DNA of 64,000 nt from Hymenobacter mucosus (GCF_900188255.1 NZ_FZNS01000010.1:62001-126000), one strand, 5' to 3'. Shown: positions 47,700 through 57,569, counted from the first letter of the stretch. Program-made: numbers and translations. Notes: generated by a model not told the origin, from the sequence alone.

Positions 47700-48023
47700 A
47701 TGCGCTCCTACAAAAGCATTGAAAGGCCGGCCCAAGTTCTCGGAATGGATATCCAGAGCTTGGGCCTTGTCTTTGGCCTAGTAATCGGTGGCGGAATGCT
47801 CCTGGCCCTGGTCAGCATGGGCACTACAGTAAATCCGCTTGTCTACCTGGTTCTGATCGTGACGGCGGTAGGGCTATTCTTTACCCTCCGGTACCTCAAT
47901 AAGAACCGTCCCCCAGGCTTTTTGATGGGCTACGTCAGCTACCATCTCCGCCAACCTAAACGCCTCACCATAGGCATCAACCATGTTCAAAAGCAAAAAG
48001 GTAAAGCAGGGCGGGCTAAATGA
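47700..48023 (+). CDS. VirB3-like conjugation protein (TraF-like)
   Basis: A 107-residue protein from the ATG at 47700 with two adjacent helices (SLGLVFGLVIGGGMLLALVS and VYLVLIVTAVGLFFTLRYLN), and a basic C terminus. It begins with a short charged stretch (MRSYKSIERPAQVLGMDIQS). Size, topology and position between the pilin and the VirB4 gene match Bacteroidota TraF (DUF4133). It overlaps the VirB4 gene by 41 bases, a tight coupling. Inner-membrane location. Confidence 0.8.
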   Translation: MRSYKSIERPAQVLGMDIQSLGLVFGLVIGGGMLLALVSMGTTVNPLVYLVLIVTAVGLFFTLRYLNKNRPPGFLMGYVSYHLRQPKRLTIGINHVQKQKGKAGRAK

Positions 48024-50622
48024 TGCCCACCCGGTGTATCTCTACGAGAACCATAAGCTCGTGCTGAAGGATGGCCGGGTTGGGGTGGCCTTTAAGCTCA
48101 ATCCGGTGGAAATGGAGCTATGGGACCCCGACCAGTATACTGCCTGCCACGCGGCCTTTCAGGCGGCATTAAAGGTACTGCCGCCCGGTACCGTCGTGCA
48201 GAAAACCGACGTGTACTATGACCGTCCGTATGTGCACCCCCCAGCGGCCGGCCACTACTTCTCCCAGCGTATGGGCCAGTACTTCGGCAACCGGATGGTA
48301 CTCTACCATTCGCCGTACCTGTTTCTGAGCTTTGCGCCCGTTTCGGCTAAAGCCAACGGCAAAGCCAGTGGTAAAAAAGCCAAGCCTCCGCGTCCGGTAT
48401 CGGCCTTGAACGCGCTGATCAACAACGTGGATCAGAAGCTACCCGATAACCCGTTTGAGTCGGTGGCGCAGACGCTGGCCATGGCCGACCAGTATACCCA
48501 GGAATTTATCCAGGCCATGCGGGGGGTTCCCGACATTACGCTGGAGCGGCTGGATGAAAACCAGATCCGCGGCCTGTACCTCCAGTTCCTGAACCTGGAC
48601 TTTGACCGCCAGCCCGAACACTACGAGCGGGAAATCTACAACGAGGTGGGTACGCTGGCCGTCGGAGAGCAAAAGGTGTCGTGCGTAAGTCTCACGGGTC
48701 AGGGCCTGCAGATGTTTCCCTGCGTGCGCAACAATTACGGTGTGACTTCGCCCATGCTGTACCCGCTGACGCACTTTTTGGCCATTCCGCACATTCTGAC
48801 CCAATCCATTCAGATTGTCGACACAAAGGCAGAACTGGAAGCGCTGGACCGCGACAAAACGATCAACAAGTCCCTTTCCAAGCTGGCCACCCAGGACAAC
48901 CACCTGCGCGTAGCTGAAATTGATTCGTTCGCTGCGGAAGTACGGGCAGAAGGCAAGCAGCTCTGCAAGCTGCACGTGAGCCTGCTGACTTGGGAAACCC
49001 AGGATGCGCTGCGGAAAGAAAACATCGAGAAGGCCGCCGCGGCAATGCGCTCGATGTTCAGCTCCGAGGCTGCCGTAGAAAATTTCCTGACGCTGCCCCT
49101 GTTCTTTTCAGCCCTGCCCTGCAACGGTTACCAGGTGCCGGACCGCTGGCTGCCGACGACAACCGACCGCGCGGCCTGCTACGTGCACTGGACGACTACC
49201 TACAGATCGGCTCGCACCGGGGAGTATATCTGTGACCGGTTCCGGAATCTGATTCGCATCAACCTGTTCGACGTTAGCCAGGATAACCAGAACAGCTTGA
49301 CCATTGGCCCTTCCGGCTCGGGCAAAAGCTACACGATGGGCAATTTCATTGCCCAGCGCTTTGAGAACGGTGCCCGGCAGATCATCATTGACGTGGGCGG
49401 CTCCTACCGCAACGTCTGCCAGTCGCTCAACGGGCCGGATTTTGACAAGTCGTACTTCGAGTATGACCCTGCCAACCCGATTGAGTTCAACCCCTTCTTC
49501 GTCCCCCGGGACGCGGAACACAAATGGCTCTACGCTGACGAAAAACTCAATTTCCACCTGGCCCTGCTCACGGCGCTATGGAAGTCGGGGAAGGACGGCG
49601 TGCTAAGCAAATCTGAGCGGGCTATTCTTTCGCGCTTCCTGCAGGACTACTACGCCACGCTCAACAAGTCCGACAAGCTGGGCCACCATGACGAGGACTA
49701 TCCCGGCATGCAGAGCTTCTACCAGTTCGTGCAGGACTACCATGAGCGCATGACGCGCAAGCTTACGCCAGTTGAGCTGGAGCAGGAAGATCCGTTGTTC
49801 TGGAAGCAACGCGAGCAGTACCGCAAGGACTCGGCCTACATCCAGATGGACGAACTGTTTCTGGTGCTGGGGGAATACATTGAGGGCGGGCGTTACGCCA
49901 AGGTACTCAACGCCAAGCTGGACGTGGATTTGTCGGACTACCGCCTGATCAGCTTCGACATGCTGCGCGTCAAGGCTGACCCGACCTTATACCCGGTGGT
50001 GGCCATGCTTATTACGGAACTGTCGCTGGACCTGTTCCGCAAGTTCCCGCATGATGTGAAGTACATCCTAATGGATGAGGCCTGGTCGATGCTCAGCGGC
50101 GCCCTGGAGGACTTCATTGTGAATATGTACCGCACCATTCGGAAAACGAATGGCAGCATTGGCATTATCACGCAGGGTATCAAGGAAATCGTGGATTCCC
50201 CGATTGGCTACACGCTGATTGACAACTCGGCCACGAAAATCATCCTGCGCCACACCAACGAGGCCAGCCTGGAGCGTCTGGAAAAGCCCCTGGGTTTCTC
50301 GACCCACGAAATGAGCCTGATTCGCTCCATTCAGTCAGGGGAGGGCTGGCGCCAGTTCCTGATCAAGCAGGGGCCGGTAGCCAAGATCTACACCCTCGAA
50401 GCGGCCCCTCAGCTGAACGCTATTCTCAGCTCCCGCGCCGCCGACCGCAACCTGCTCAACAGCCTGGTAACCCATTACCAGCGCAATCGGCCGGTACTGG
50501 TCTTGGACCCGGCTACGGGCCGGCCTAAGCTCGGCCCGGATGGGCTGCCGGAGTACTCAACCATTGTCGAGCAGCGGCTTGATTTCGCTGTGGATGAATT
50601 CGTTTCCTCGCAATCTAAGTAA
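47983..50622 (+). CDS. VirB4-like conjugation ATPase (TraG-like)
   Basis: An 879-residue AAA-type ATPase. The N-terminal VirB4/CagE part covers about 1-400 (VYLYENHKLVLKDGRVGVAF). The motor has Walker A GPSGSGKS (442-449), a following FDVGG-like stretch (QIIIDVGGSYRNVCQ) and Walker B YILMDEAWSML (D698, E699), then the arginine-finger-like region (TNEASLERLEKPLGFS). These match Bacteroidota TraG (VirB4). It powers pilus assembly and substrate export at the inner membrane. The start overlaps the upstream gene and the next gene begins 6 bases after its stop, so the operon is translationally coupled. Confidence 0.93.
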   Translation: MFKSKKVKQGGLNDAHPVYLYENHKLVLKDGRVGVAFKLNPVEMELWDPDQYTACHAAFQAALKVLPPGTVVQKTDVYYDRPYVHPPAAGHYFSQRMGQYFGNRMVLYHSPYLFLSFAPVSAKANGKASGKKAKPPRPVSALNALINNVDQKLPDNPFESVAQTLAMADQYTQEFIQAMRGVPDITLERLDENQIRGLYLQFLNLDFDRQPEHYEREIYNEVGTLAVGEQKVSCVSLTGQGLQMFPCVRNNYGVTSPMLYPLTHFLAIPHILTQSIQIVDTKAELEALDRDKTINKSLSKLATQDNHLRVAEIDSFAAEVRAEGKQLCKLHVSLLTWETQDALRKENIEKAAAAMRSMFSSEAAVENFLTLPLFFSALPCNGYQVPDRWLPTTTDRAACYVHWTTTYRSARTGEYICDRFRNLIRINLFDVSQDNQNSLTIGPSGSGKSYTMGNFIAQRFENGARQIIIDVGGSYRNVCQSLNGPDFDKSYFEYDPANPIEFNPFFVPRDAEHKWLYADEKLNFHLALLTALWKSGKDGVLSKSERAILSRFLQDYYATLNKSDKLGHHDEDYPGMQSFYQFVQDYHERMTRKLTPVELEQEDPLFWKQREQYRKDSAYIQMDELFLVLGEYIEGGRYAKVLNAKLDVDLSDYRLISFDMLRVKADPTLYPVVAMLITELSLDLFRKFPHDVKYILMDEAWSMLSGALEDFIVNMYRTIRKTNGSIGIITQGIKEIVDSPIGYTLIDNSATKIILRHTNEASLERLEKPLGFSTHEMSLIRSIQSGEGWRQFLIKQGPVAKIYTLEAAPQLNAILSSRAADRNLLNSLVTHYQRNRPVLVLDPATGRPKLGPDGLPEYSTIVEQRLDFAVDEFVSSQSK

Positions 50623-50628
50623 TCAGCT

Positions 50629-52206
50629 ATGCTCCTTACCCTACTTCTCTCGGGCATCGGCGGGGACCTGAACGTACAGATTTCCCAGGCTGCTTATGAT
50701 ATGACCCGCAATGTTATCGTGCTGCTGATGTCCTCTGTGGTGCCTATCATGATGACCATTACGCTAGTCACGACTATTGGCCGGGGGTATCTGAGCGGAC
50801 AGTCGCTGCAGATTGATCTAGCCCCCCTATTCAAACTCATTCTCATTGCGGGCTTTTTGCTTTCCTACCGGACAATAATGCCCAAAGTAGGGGATTCGGT
50901 CTACTGGATCTCGCGGGCGGTAACGGGTAACGGGGCGCAGGCGCAGGCTTACACTACGCTGGAAAATTTGAAGCCGAAGCCGCCCGGCACGGCTACCCCG
51001 CCGCCGCCTACCACCGTAGCGAATGGCACTCAGGATCAGCCGTCGGTTATCTCCGGCCTGGCCGACAAGATTGCTTCGATTGCTGGCTCTATCGGGGGCT
51101 TTTCGTTTCGGCAGTGGCTACTGGAGCTGGCCACGGGTACCATTGCTCAGCTCATTCAGGTCTGCATGTTGTTCATTCAGGCCTTTCTGGCGGCCTTCCT
51201 ATTTGTGGTCGGGCCCATTGCCTTTACCCTCTCGATGCTGCCCGGCTTCGGAGGGTTAATGAAATCGTGGTTTCAGTCTTACCTGAGCGTGCATCTATGG
51301 ACGGTCACGTTTGCCATCATCAACAAGCTGTTTGCCCAGTATTCGGCCGCAATGGCGGCGCTGGCCGCCTCTAAAATCACGACGGTTGACCAGTATTTTG
51401 CCCAGTACGCCTCGGATGGTCAGTACCAGGTAGCGTGCATCATCTTCATCATCATGTACCTGATGGTGCCCTACATGACGAGCTTGGTTGTCGGCTCCTC
51501 AGCAGCACAAAGCTTTGTTGGCGCAGCGGCTGGCCTGGTAGCCTCCCGGGCAGCTATGGGGGCCGGTAAAGCGGCCGGCGGCGCAGTTAATGCCCTGGGA
51601 AGTGGTGCTTCCGCCGTTGGGTCGGCCATGGCCAGCGATATGCGGGGTGCCGGCGCAGCTATGAATACCGCTATGGGCGGATTCGGGGGCTTCGGTGGGG
51701 GCGGGGGCGCAGCTTCCGCCGCTGGTTCCGGGGCGGGCATGTCAATGGGGGTTGCTCCCATGATGCCAGGCGCCGGGGCCTCCAACGGCTCGGCCCGCAC
51801 GGCCGCCAGCTACGCCACGTACTCCCCGCCTCCGCAGCTGGGTGCTCCCTCCTCTGCGCCTGGGGGTTCGGGTGGCTCCTGGGGCTCGGCAGCCCCTTCC
51901 AATCCGGGGGCCCCGAACCACATGGTCAACTTGGGCAGCTCCGGCACTATGCGCGGGGTAGCCAATGGCACGGGCCAGGTTGGTGCAGCAGCCGGCGGCT
52001 CCGCAGCCGGTTCAGCTGCTCAGGCCGCGCTGCCTGGCCCTCCTACCGTTTCTGCGCCTTCTTCCAGCGTCGCCCGCTACCAGGGCGGCTCCGATGAGGG
52101 CACCGGCGCGGTCGACGTAACCGGCGGCTCGGATGGCGGCAAGCCTCAGCCGCCCATGCTCATAGCTCCAGGCCTCGGCCGGGGCGGTTCAGGTGGCTCC
52201 TTTTAA
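50629..52206 (+). CDS. VirB6/TraJ-like inner-membrane channel protein
   Basis: A 525-residue protein with about six hydrophobic helices in the first 310 residues (NVIVLLMSSVVPIMMTITLV, VCMLFIQAFLAAFLFVVGPI and ACIIFIIMYLMVPYMTSLVV), as in VirB6/TrbL proteins. A periplasmic-type loop with Pro/Thr-rich linker is at about 105-140. The final 200 residues are extremely Gly/Ala/Ser-rich (GGFGGGGGAASAAGSGAGMS and so on), low complexity. The gene follows VirB4 in the usual place. The function in channel formation is by family analogy. The low-complexity tail is unusually long. Confidence 0.8.
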   Translation: MLLTLLLSGIGGDLNVQISQAAYDMTRNVIVLLMSSVVPIMMTITLVTTIGRGYLSGQSLQIDLAPLFKLILIAGFLLSYRTIMPKVGDSVYWISRAVTGNGAQAQAYTTLENLKPKPPGTATPPPPTTVANGTQDQPSVISGLADKIASIAGSIGGFSFRQWLLELATGTIAQLIQVCMLFIQAFLAAFLFVVGPIAFTLSMLPGFGGLMKSWFQSYLSVHLWTVTFAIINKLFAQYSAAMAALAASKITTVDQYFAQYASDGQYQVACIIFIIMYLMVPYMTSLVVGSSAAQSFVGAAAGLVASRAAMGAGKAAGGAVNALGSGASAVGSAMASDMRGAGAAMNTAMGGFGGFGGGGGAASAAGSGAGMSMGVAPMMPGAGASNGSARTAASYATYSPPPQLGAPSSAPGGSGGSWGSAAPSNPGAPNHMVNLGSSGTMRGVANGTGQVGAAAGGSAAGSAAQAALPGPPTVSAPSSSVARYQGGSDEGTGAVDVTGGSDGGKPQPPMLIAPGLGRGGSGGSF

Positions 52207-52290
52207 GCCGCATTCACTCCTTCAAATTTCACCTTCGGAAGCCTGGGCAGTCGGGAAGATAAGCCCCAGGTTCCCCAACTCAACAGCGAA

Positions 52291-53001
52291 ATGAGCAACC
52301 TCAAAGACTTAAACCAAACTTACTCGTCGATGCGCCTGGTGGCGCTGGCTGCCGTGGGCCTGGCCATTGTAACGATGGTCGTTAGCGGCGGGCTGGTATT
52401 TCATGCCTACGGCGTCGTGGGCCAGCGCGTGTACGTGGTAGGCAATGGTGGTTCTACGGCAATGGCCTTGGCCGAATCACCGGAAGATCATACTGAATAC
52501 GAGATGCGCAACCTGGTCCGCACCTTCGCCCTGAATATGTTCGGCCACGACCAGTACACGTTCAAGAACAACCTGAATACGGCTCTACCCCTCATTGATG
52601 ATATGGGCGGCCGTCTGCTTTACGATGGGTTTAAAAAAGGCGCTGTACTCGACAACTACATCAAGTTCGGGGCACGCACTACGGCCAGTGTGGATAGCAT
52701 TGTCCTCGATACCAATACGCTGCCGGTCAAGGGTCGCCTCTACATCCGGCAAAAGGCCTTTATCGGGGACCGGCAGAGTAAGTCGATGCCCATGGGCATG
52801 AGCTTCGAGCTGACCAATACCCACCGCAGCAACTTCAACCCCTTTGGGTTGATGATTACCCGCTTCAACTATATCCCCTACAATCCGGAAGCCTCCGAGA
52901 AAGAGAAGCGGATACTGCAGGCTCAGAAGGACCGCGACGATGCCCAACTCCAGCAGGCCAAAGTTGAAGCGGAGGAAGCCCAGAAAGAAGCCGCCCAATA
53001 A
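52291..53001 (+). CDS. VirB8/TraK-like conjugation protein
   Basis: A 236-residue protein with one N-terminal membrane helix (about 15-38; RLVALAAVGLAIVTMVVSGG) and a periplasmic domain with the TraK pattern: YEMRNLVRTFALNMFGHDQY, then MSFELTNTHRSNFNPFGLMI, TRFNYIPYNPE. The last 30 residues are a charged coiled-coil helix (KDRDDAQLQQAKVEAEEAQK). TraK is the VirB8-type assembly factor of Bacteroidota transfer systems. The gene follows the VirB6-like gene, as in CTnDOT-type operons. Confidence 0.85.
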   Translation: MSNLKDLNQTYSSMRLVALAAVGLAIVTMVVSGGLVFHAYGVVGQRVYVVGNGGSTAMALAESPEDHTEYEMRNLVRTFALNMFGHDQYTFKNNLNTALPLIDDMGGRLLYDGFKKGAVLDNYIKFGARTTASVDSIVLDTNTLPVKGRLYIRQKAFIGDRQSKSMPMGMSFELTNTHRSNFNPFGLMITRFNYIPYNPEASEKEKRILQAQKDRDDAQLQQAKVEAEEAQKEAAQ

Positions 53002-53067
53002 TCGCCGCTCCACCGGGGCCTGCGGGCCCCGGTGCTAATCCTCAACTCACTTTTTACTCCCCAACTC

Positions 53068-54222
53068 GTGAAACTCTATATCCTGCTCGGCCTGGGACTA
53101 CTTGCAGCACCAGCCGTTCACGCGCAACGCCGCGTTCAACCCCTTCCCGCCCAACTGCCCGCTTACTCACCGGCGGCCTCGTCGTCAGATCCGGCCGTTG
53201 GCCCGGCTGGCTTCCATACTGGCGGGTACACCAACCAAGGCCAGCACTTTACCGTGTCGCGCCTGGCCCCGCCGCCGCCGCCGACGCCCCCCGGGGCTAC
53301 GGCAACTACGTTAGATATTGCCGTTTCGGATAGCTCAACAACGTATCTGGTGTTTCCGGGCTCTGTGTCGCTGGTCGACGTGGGGATGATGGATAACTAC
53401 CTCGTGAAGATTGAAGCCAACTCGGTTTTCATCCGCGCCCGCAAGAAAGTATCGCCGCCTACGCCCATCATGGTGCGCCACGGCAGCAAGTATTGGATTG
53501 GGCGTCTGGTGACGGTGAAGCGGCCGGTCCTCACGCTGTATGACTTCACGAAACCTGGGGCGTTAAACCCGCCCCCCGCTCCGGCTACGCTGTCGGGGGC
53601 GGATTTGCTGGGCAGCCCGGATGCCATTATCGGGGACGTGCAGGTAGATCTGAGCGGTGACGTTCAATCAACGGCCGGGGGGATGCAGACCGGCACTGGC
53701 GCCGTGCTGCAGGAATCCTCGACCGGCGTTGGCCCCGACAATGAGCTGGCCATGGACCGCGCCGCCAGCAAGAAAGCGCGCATCAATGCCATGCTGCGCC
53801 GCCTGGATCAGTACCGGGAGGAAATCAACAGCGTGGCCGTGGTCGACAACCGCCTGTCTTTTTCCCTCTGCAATGTTCGTAACGACAAGCAGTTTACCTA
53901 CCTGCGCTTTAAGCTGGTCAACTCCTCCAGCATTGACTACCAGGTAGACTTTGCTGATTTCACGCTGGTCGAAAACGACAAAAAACGCTTCCTCGGCAAA
54001 AAACGCAACGAGGCCCGGCGTCCGATGATGCCGGCTGGAGGCCACCCCAACCAGCGCGTGAAAGGCAATTCTACCGGTTATATCTATTACGCCGTGCCCC
54101 TGTATGCGGCCACGGATGAGGGCCACCTGGCAGTAGGCCTACGGGAATTGAGCGGTGCCCGGGCCATCCAGCTGCGCGTGCCCAGCCGCGTGATCAACAC
54201 TGCTTCCACCTTTATCCAGTAA
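53068..54222 (+). CDS. VirB9/TraN-like protein (DUF4138)
   Basis: A 384-residue protein from the GTG at 53068 (VKLYILLGLGLLAAPAVHAQ, signal peptide); a GTG at 53032 would add 12 residues. The N-terminal conserved stretch reads DIAVSDSSTTYLVFPGSVSL, then DNYLVKIEANSVFIRARKKV, typical of TraN (DUF4138). The C-terminal VirB9-like region has NVRNDKQFTYLRFKLVNSSS and ends with LRELSGARAIQLRVPSR. It is the outer-membrane-linked core component. In CTnDOT the VirB10-type gene comes before this one; here it follows, so the order is swapped. A Pro-rich stretch (PPPPPTPPG) is near residue 70. Confidence 0.82.
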   Translation: MKLYILLGLGLLAAPAVHAQRRVQPLPAQLPAYSPAASSSDPAVGPAGFHTGGYTNQGQHFTVSRLAPPPPPTPPGATATTLDIAVSDSSTTYLVFPGSVSLVDVGMMDNYLVKIEANSVFIRARKKVSPPTPIMVRHGSKYWIGRLVTVKRPVLTLYDFTKPGALNPPPAPATLSGADLLGSPDAIIGDVQVDLSGDVQSTAGGMQTGTGAVLQESSTGVGPDNELAMDRAASKKARINAMLRRLDQYREEINSVAVVDNRLSFSLCNVRNDKQFTYLRFKLVNSSSIDYQVDFADFTLVENDKKRFLGKKRNEARRPMMPAGGHPNQRVKGNSTGYIYYAVPLYAATDEGHLAVGLRELSGARAIQLRVPSRVINTASTFIQ

Positions 54223-54228
54223 GCTGCT

Positions 54229-55863
54229 ATGGATACTATCGAAAATATGTCTCCCATTGGTGGTTCCAGCACGCCGCCTTCTACCCCGCCGCCCGCTTCA
54301 GCCCCGGAGTCTGCCGCCGTAGAACCCGCTGCCGGCGCTGGCGAAGCTGCTGCACCGGCCGGGCCGGAGAAACCAGCTAAGGAAAAGGTCGATTGGGGCC
54401 AAAAGCTGCTTGACAACAAGATTACGGTGGGTATTGTCCTGGCCGTGCTCATTCTGGCCGGCGTAGCCGGTATCTGGTTTTCACTGGAAAACGAGGCTGC
54501 TGCCCAGGCACCTTTGGCGGCGGCTTCCACGGAGCAGATGGATGCCCTGACCAGTGACCCCACTCCGCCCGAAACGAAAGAGCCGATTGCAGCCGTCGAC
54601 CAGGCAATGGCGGAAGAAGCTCGCCCCGTTCAGGAGGAACTGACCCCGGAGCAGCTGATGGTGCAGCAAAACCAGCCTAAGCCCAATGAGGAGCCCCAGC
54701 TAACCCCGGCTGAGCAGGCGGCGAACCGGGCCAAGTACGCGGAGGCAGCCCGCGCGGCCAATACCGAGCAGGTGCAGGAAACCCGCCGCGACCCTTCCAC
54801 TGGCCAGTACAGCCAGCAGACGGCCACCCGTCAGCGGGTACCGGTCAGCAATGGTTCAGCTCCTCGCCGGCAGGAATGGTCTGCTACCTCGACCGGCAAC
54901 ATGAACCAGGCCAGCTACACTCCGCCACGGCCGACCCGCGACAGAGACGGAACACCCTTTGAAACCAACGACGAAATCAACATGATGCTCCAGAACCTGC
55001 CGAAAGGGGTGCACGACAACTATGAGCGCATGACGGGCCGGCGTTTCCGCCCTCTGCTGGCCAGCCAGCAACAGCAGGTTGGGGAGGCTGATAAGCGCCG
55101 AGCGGAAATGGCTTACATCCCCGGTATGGACGGCTTCAATACGGTTCGCTACCGGGGCAGCAATGCCAATGCAGCGGATGAGGAATTGATCATGCCCGAT
55201 GTTTTTTACCGCTGCAGCATCCAGGGCACTCAGCTGGTCCGCACGGGCTCAGTGGTGATGTTGCGTCTTTCGGAAGAAGCCACATTCGGCGGTGTCACGT
55301 TCCCCCGCAACATGGTATTCTCTGCGCTGGCCTCGGTGGAAAGCAACCGGGTTACGCTGACCATTGACCGGCTGGGACAGTACAAGGTGGGCGTAGAAGT
55401 CTACAACTACAGCTACATGCCCGGCATCATGATTGACCCGGCCAAGCGGGTGAAGCCCCAGGGCCAGGAAGGCATTGCCGGCTCGATGATGCAGTCCGGC
55501 ACCCAGGAAATCAGCACTGCTATTCTGCAAAGCTCCCAGGCAGCCAACTCTTGGAAAGGCATTGCTGGGCGGGCCGGCGTTACGATGCTTGGCCGCCTGC
55601 CCCGGGGTGGGGTGCGCCTGCGCGACGTGACCCTGCCGGATGGCTACCCGGTGCTCCTCACGCGCACGGGGAAAAGCTCCGCTGGCAGCGCTTACCAACA
55701 AGGCGGCCTGATGCAGCCCAGTGGCCTAATGGGTCAGGACGGCAACCCCATGCAGAGCCCCCTGATGCAGGGCGTCGGCCAGGGTGGCTATCCCAGCCAG
55801 CCCGGCTACGATAACCTGCCCCCGGCCTACGCTCAGCCCCAGAGCCAGGGTCAGCGCCGCTAA
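54229..55863 (+). CDS. VirB10/TraM-like core-complex protein
   Basis: A 544-residue protein. The N-terminal 55 residues are Pro/Ala/Ser-rich and cytoplasmic, followed by one helix (about 64-86; ITVGIVLAVLILAGVAGIWF). A long Gln/Glu/Ala-rich linker reaches to about 280. The C-terminal domain (about 310-470) has the TraM pattern: IMPDVFYRCSIQGTQLVRTG, VVMLRLSEEATFGGVTFPRN, YKVGVEVYNYSYMPGIMIDP. VirB10-type proteins bridge inner and outer membrane. The final 60 residues are Gly/Gln/Pro-rich. It begins 6 bases after the TraN-like gene. Confidence 0.85.
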   Translation: MDTIENMSPIGGSSTPPSTPPPASAPESAAVEPAAGAGEAAAPAGPEKPAKEKVDWGQKLLDNKITVGIVLAVLILAGVAGIWFSLENEAAAQAPLAAASTEQMDALTSDPTPPETKEPIAAVDQAMAEEARPVQEELTPEQLMVQQNQPKPNEEPQLTPAEQAANRAKYAEAARAANTEQVQETRRDPSTGQYSQQTATRQRVPVSNGSAPRRQEWSATSTGNMNQASYTPPRPTRDRDGTPFETNDEINMMLQNLPKGVHDNYERMTGRRFRPLLASQQQQVGEADKRRAEMAYIPGMDGFNTVRYRGSNANAADEELIMPDVFYRCSIQGTQLVRTGSVVMLRLSEEATFGGVTFPRNMVFSALASVESNRVTLTIDRLGQYKVGVEVYNYSYMPGIMIDPAKRVKPQGQEGIAGSMMQSGTQEISTAILQSSQAANSWKGIAGRAGVTMLGRLPRGGVRLRDVTLPDGYPVLLTRTGKSSAGSAYQQGGLMQPSGLMGQDGNPMQSPLMQGVGQGGYPSQPGYDNLPPAYAQPQSQGQRR

Positions 55864-55983
55864 TACGCTCCATGCTTTACCCTGCTTTCGGCTGTTTCGG
55901 CTTGCCCTATCCTAGGCGGCCCGTGAGTAGCGACAAGCCGAGCCATCGGAGGCAGTTTTTTTTCACTTTCAACCCCTTTACCT

Positions 55984-56892
55984 ATGAGAAAAACATATAA
56001 GCATGCCCTGATGGCGCTCTGCTGCGGGGTCGTGCTAACCTCGGCTCCCCGGCCCGCTGCCGCGCAGTTCCTGACCACTGACGTTCCCCACATCGGGGTT
56101 CAGGTAGCGGAATTTGCCAAGAAGGCGCAGGACTGGCTGAAGCACCTGGAGAATTTCCGGGTCGTGCAGGACGCGCGCAACATTGCCTCCACGGCAAAGG
56201 ATATTTCCGGCCGAATCCGGGATATAACCGGCGAAGTGCGGGGCCTGACGGAAGATGGCCTGAACCTGCAGAAGCAGATCCGGGAAGATCTGAAGAAAGT
56301 AGCCGCGGTGAAGGACCTGAAAATCTCCAACATGCGGGATTTGAAAACCCTCGTCACCAATCTGGCTAACCTGAATCTGGGCCACGCGTTGCCCTCCGTT
56401 GGCCAGGGCAACCGCTTTGGTCAGCTGCTGGCTTCGGCTACCGACAACGATGCCAAGCAGGTGAAGGAGATGTACAACTTCGTATCGAGCACGTCCGGTA
56501 CGCGCCGGAATGTGCTGGAAATGCAGTCGCAGAAGGAACTGGCTACGCTCAATACCCTGGCGCTGGAAAACAGTAACCAGCAGGAGAAGGTAGCTATGGC
56601 CTTCCGCTACAAGCGCATGGCTGATGAGTTGTCTGAGCAAGCCGTTGAGCTGCAGGACGGCCTGAACACCCAAGGTAAGTTCTCCATGACCGACGGGGAA
56701 CGGGTGCTGGCCCAGGACCGGGCGGCGCATAACATGGCGCAGGCTCAGGAATACCGGGAAAAGGCGGAAACGCTGCTTGCGGCTTCCGCCGTCAAGGGGC
56801 CGACCCAACTGGCCACCGAACAGGTCGTGCAGGATCAGGTATTTGTGGCCTCTATGCAGGGAATGCTGGAAAGCCAGCACCCCGGCTATTAA
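55984..56892 (+). CDS. VirB5/TrbJ-like periplasmic conjugation protein
   Basis: A 302-residue exported protein (signal MRKTYKHALMALCCGVVLTS, cleavage near AAAQ). The mature part is almost wholly helical with long amphipathic heptads (VAEFAKKAQDWLKHLENFRV, KDISGRIRDITGEVRGLTED, QQEKVAMAFRYKRMADELSE), the pattern of VirB5/TrbJ pilus-tip proteins. In CTnDOT the VirB5-type gene (traI) precedes traJ; here it follows the VirB10-type gene. Function is by analogy with that family. Confidence 0.7.
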   Translation: MRKTYKHALMALCCGVVLTSAPRPAAAQFLTTDVPHIGVQVAEFAKKAQDWLKHLENFRVVQDARNIASTAKDISGRIRDITGEVRGLTEDGLNLQKQIREDLKKVAAVKDLKISNMRDLKTLVTNLANLNLGHALPSVGQGNRFGQLLASATDNDAKQVKEMYNFVSSTSGTRRNVLEMQSQKELATLNTLALENSNQQEKVAMAFRYKRMADELSEQAVELQDGLNTQGKFSMTDGERVLAQDRAAHNMAQAQEYREKAETLLAASAVKGPTQLATEQVVQDQVFVASMQGMLESQHPGY

Positions 56893-56949
56893 GCCGCTGC
56901 TCGACCAACCCTAGTCATTTAATCACCTTCAGGTACTAACTCTACTTCT

Positions 56950-57519
56950 ATGAACCCACTACTGCGCGTCGCCCTTATTGGCGCGGTTTGCATTGCGGGC
57001 CTGGGGCAGCCAATGGTGGCCCACGCTCAGCGTCAGGTTAAACACCTCAACAGCCTTACCGTGCAATACGGCAAGGCCTCGGAAGGCACGTACTACCGCG
57101 CCGGTTATTCCCGATTCCTCTCCGACAAGGTACGGTTCGACGTAGTTGCGCTGCGTGAATCAGGCCGCGAGGATCACCCGAAAACCGGCCCCGATACGCC
57201 GTACTATGGCTACGACTTTGGGGTAGGTATTGCGCCCAAGTTATTCCGAATTGGAGAGGCCGTGTACGTGCATCTGCCCGTGCAGCTGCACGGGCGCTAC
57301 GACCGCATGACCCAAGCCACGGCTTCCAGCAGGGACGGCCACCGCGAGGTAACGCAGGGCTTTTCAGCGGGTCCGGAAGTTGGAGTATCGGCCGATGTAT
57401 ACGTGACTAACTGGGTATCGCTCTCGGGCCAGGTATCACAAGGCTACCTGGCGTTTCGCCCCCCCGTAACTAGCTGGCCGCGCTACTTTGGGGGCGGGCT
57501 ACGCTTCCACTTCCGCTAA
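56950..57519 (+). CDS. TraO-like outer-membrane protein, last gene of the transfer unit
   Basis: A 189-residue protein with signal peptide (MNPLLRVALIGAVCIAGLGQ, cleavage near AHAQ). The mature part alternates as a beta barrel (LTVQYGKASEGTYYRAGYSR, VSLSGQVSQGYLAFRPPVTS) and ends in RYFGGGLRFHFR, a typical outer-membrane C-terminal strand. Size and place match TraO of Bacteroidota conjugation systems. A strong terminator follows (57570-57605), so the transfer operon ends here. Confidence 0.7.
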   Translation: MNPLLRVALIGAVCIAGLGQPMVAHAQRQVKHLNSLTVQYGKASEGTYYRAGYSRFLSDKVRFDVVALRESGREDHPKTGPDTPYYGYDFGVGIAPKLFRIGEAVYVHLPVQLHGRYDRMTQATASSRDGHREVTQGFSAGPEVGVSADVYVTNWVSLSGQVSQGYLAFRPPVTSWPRYFGGGLRFHFR

Positions 57520-57569
57520 GGAATAGCTACCTTTACAGGGCTATGCAATAGCTTAACGGTACTGAATGG

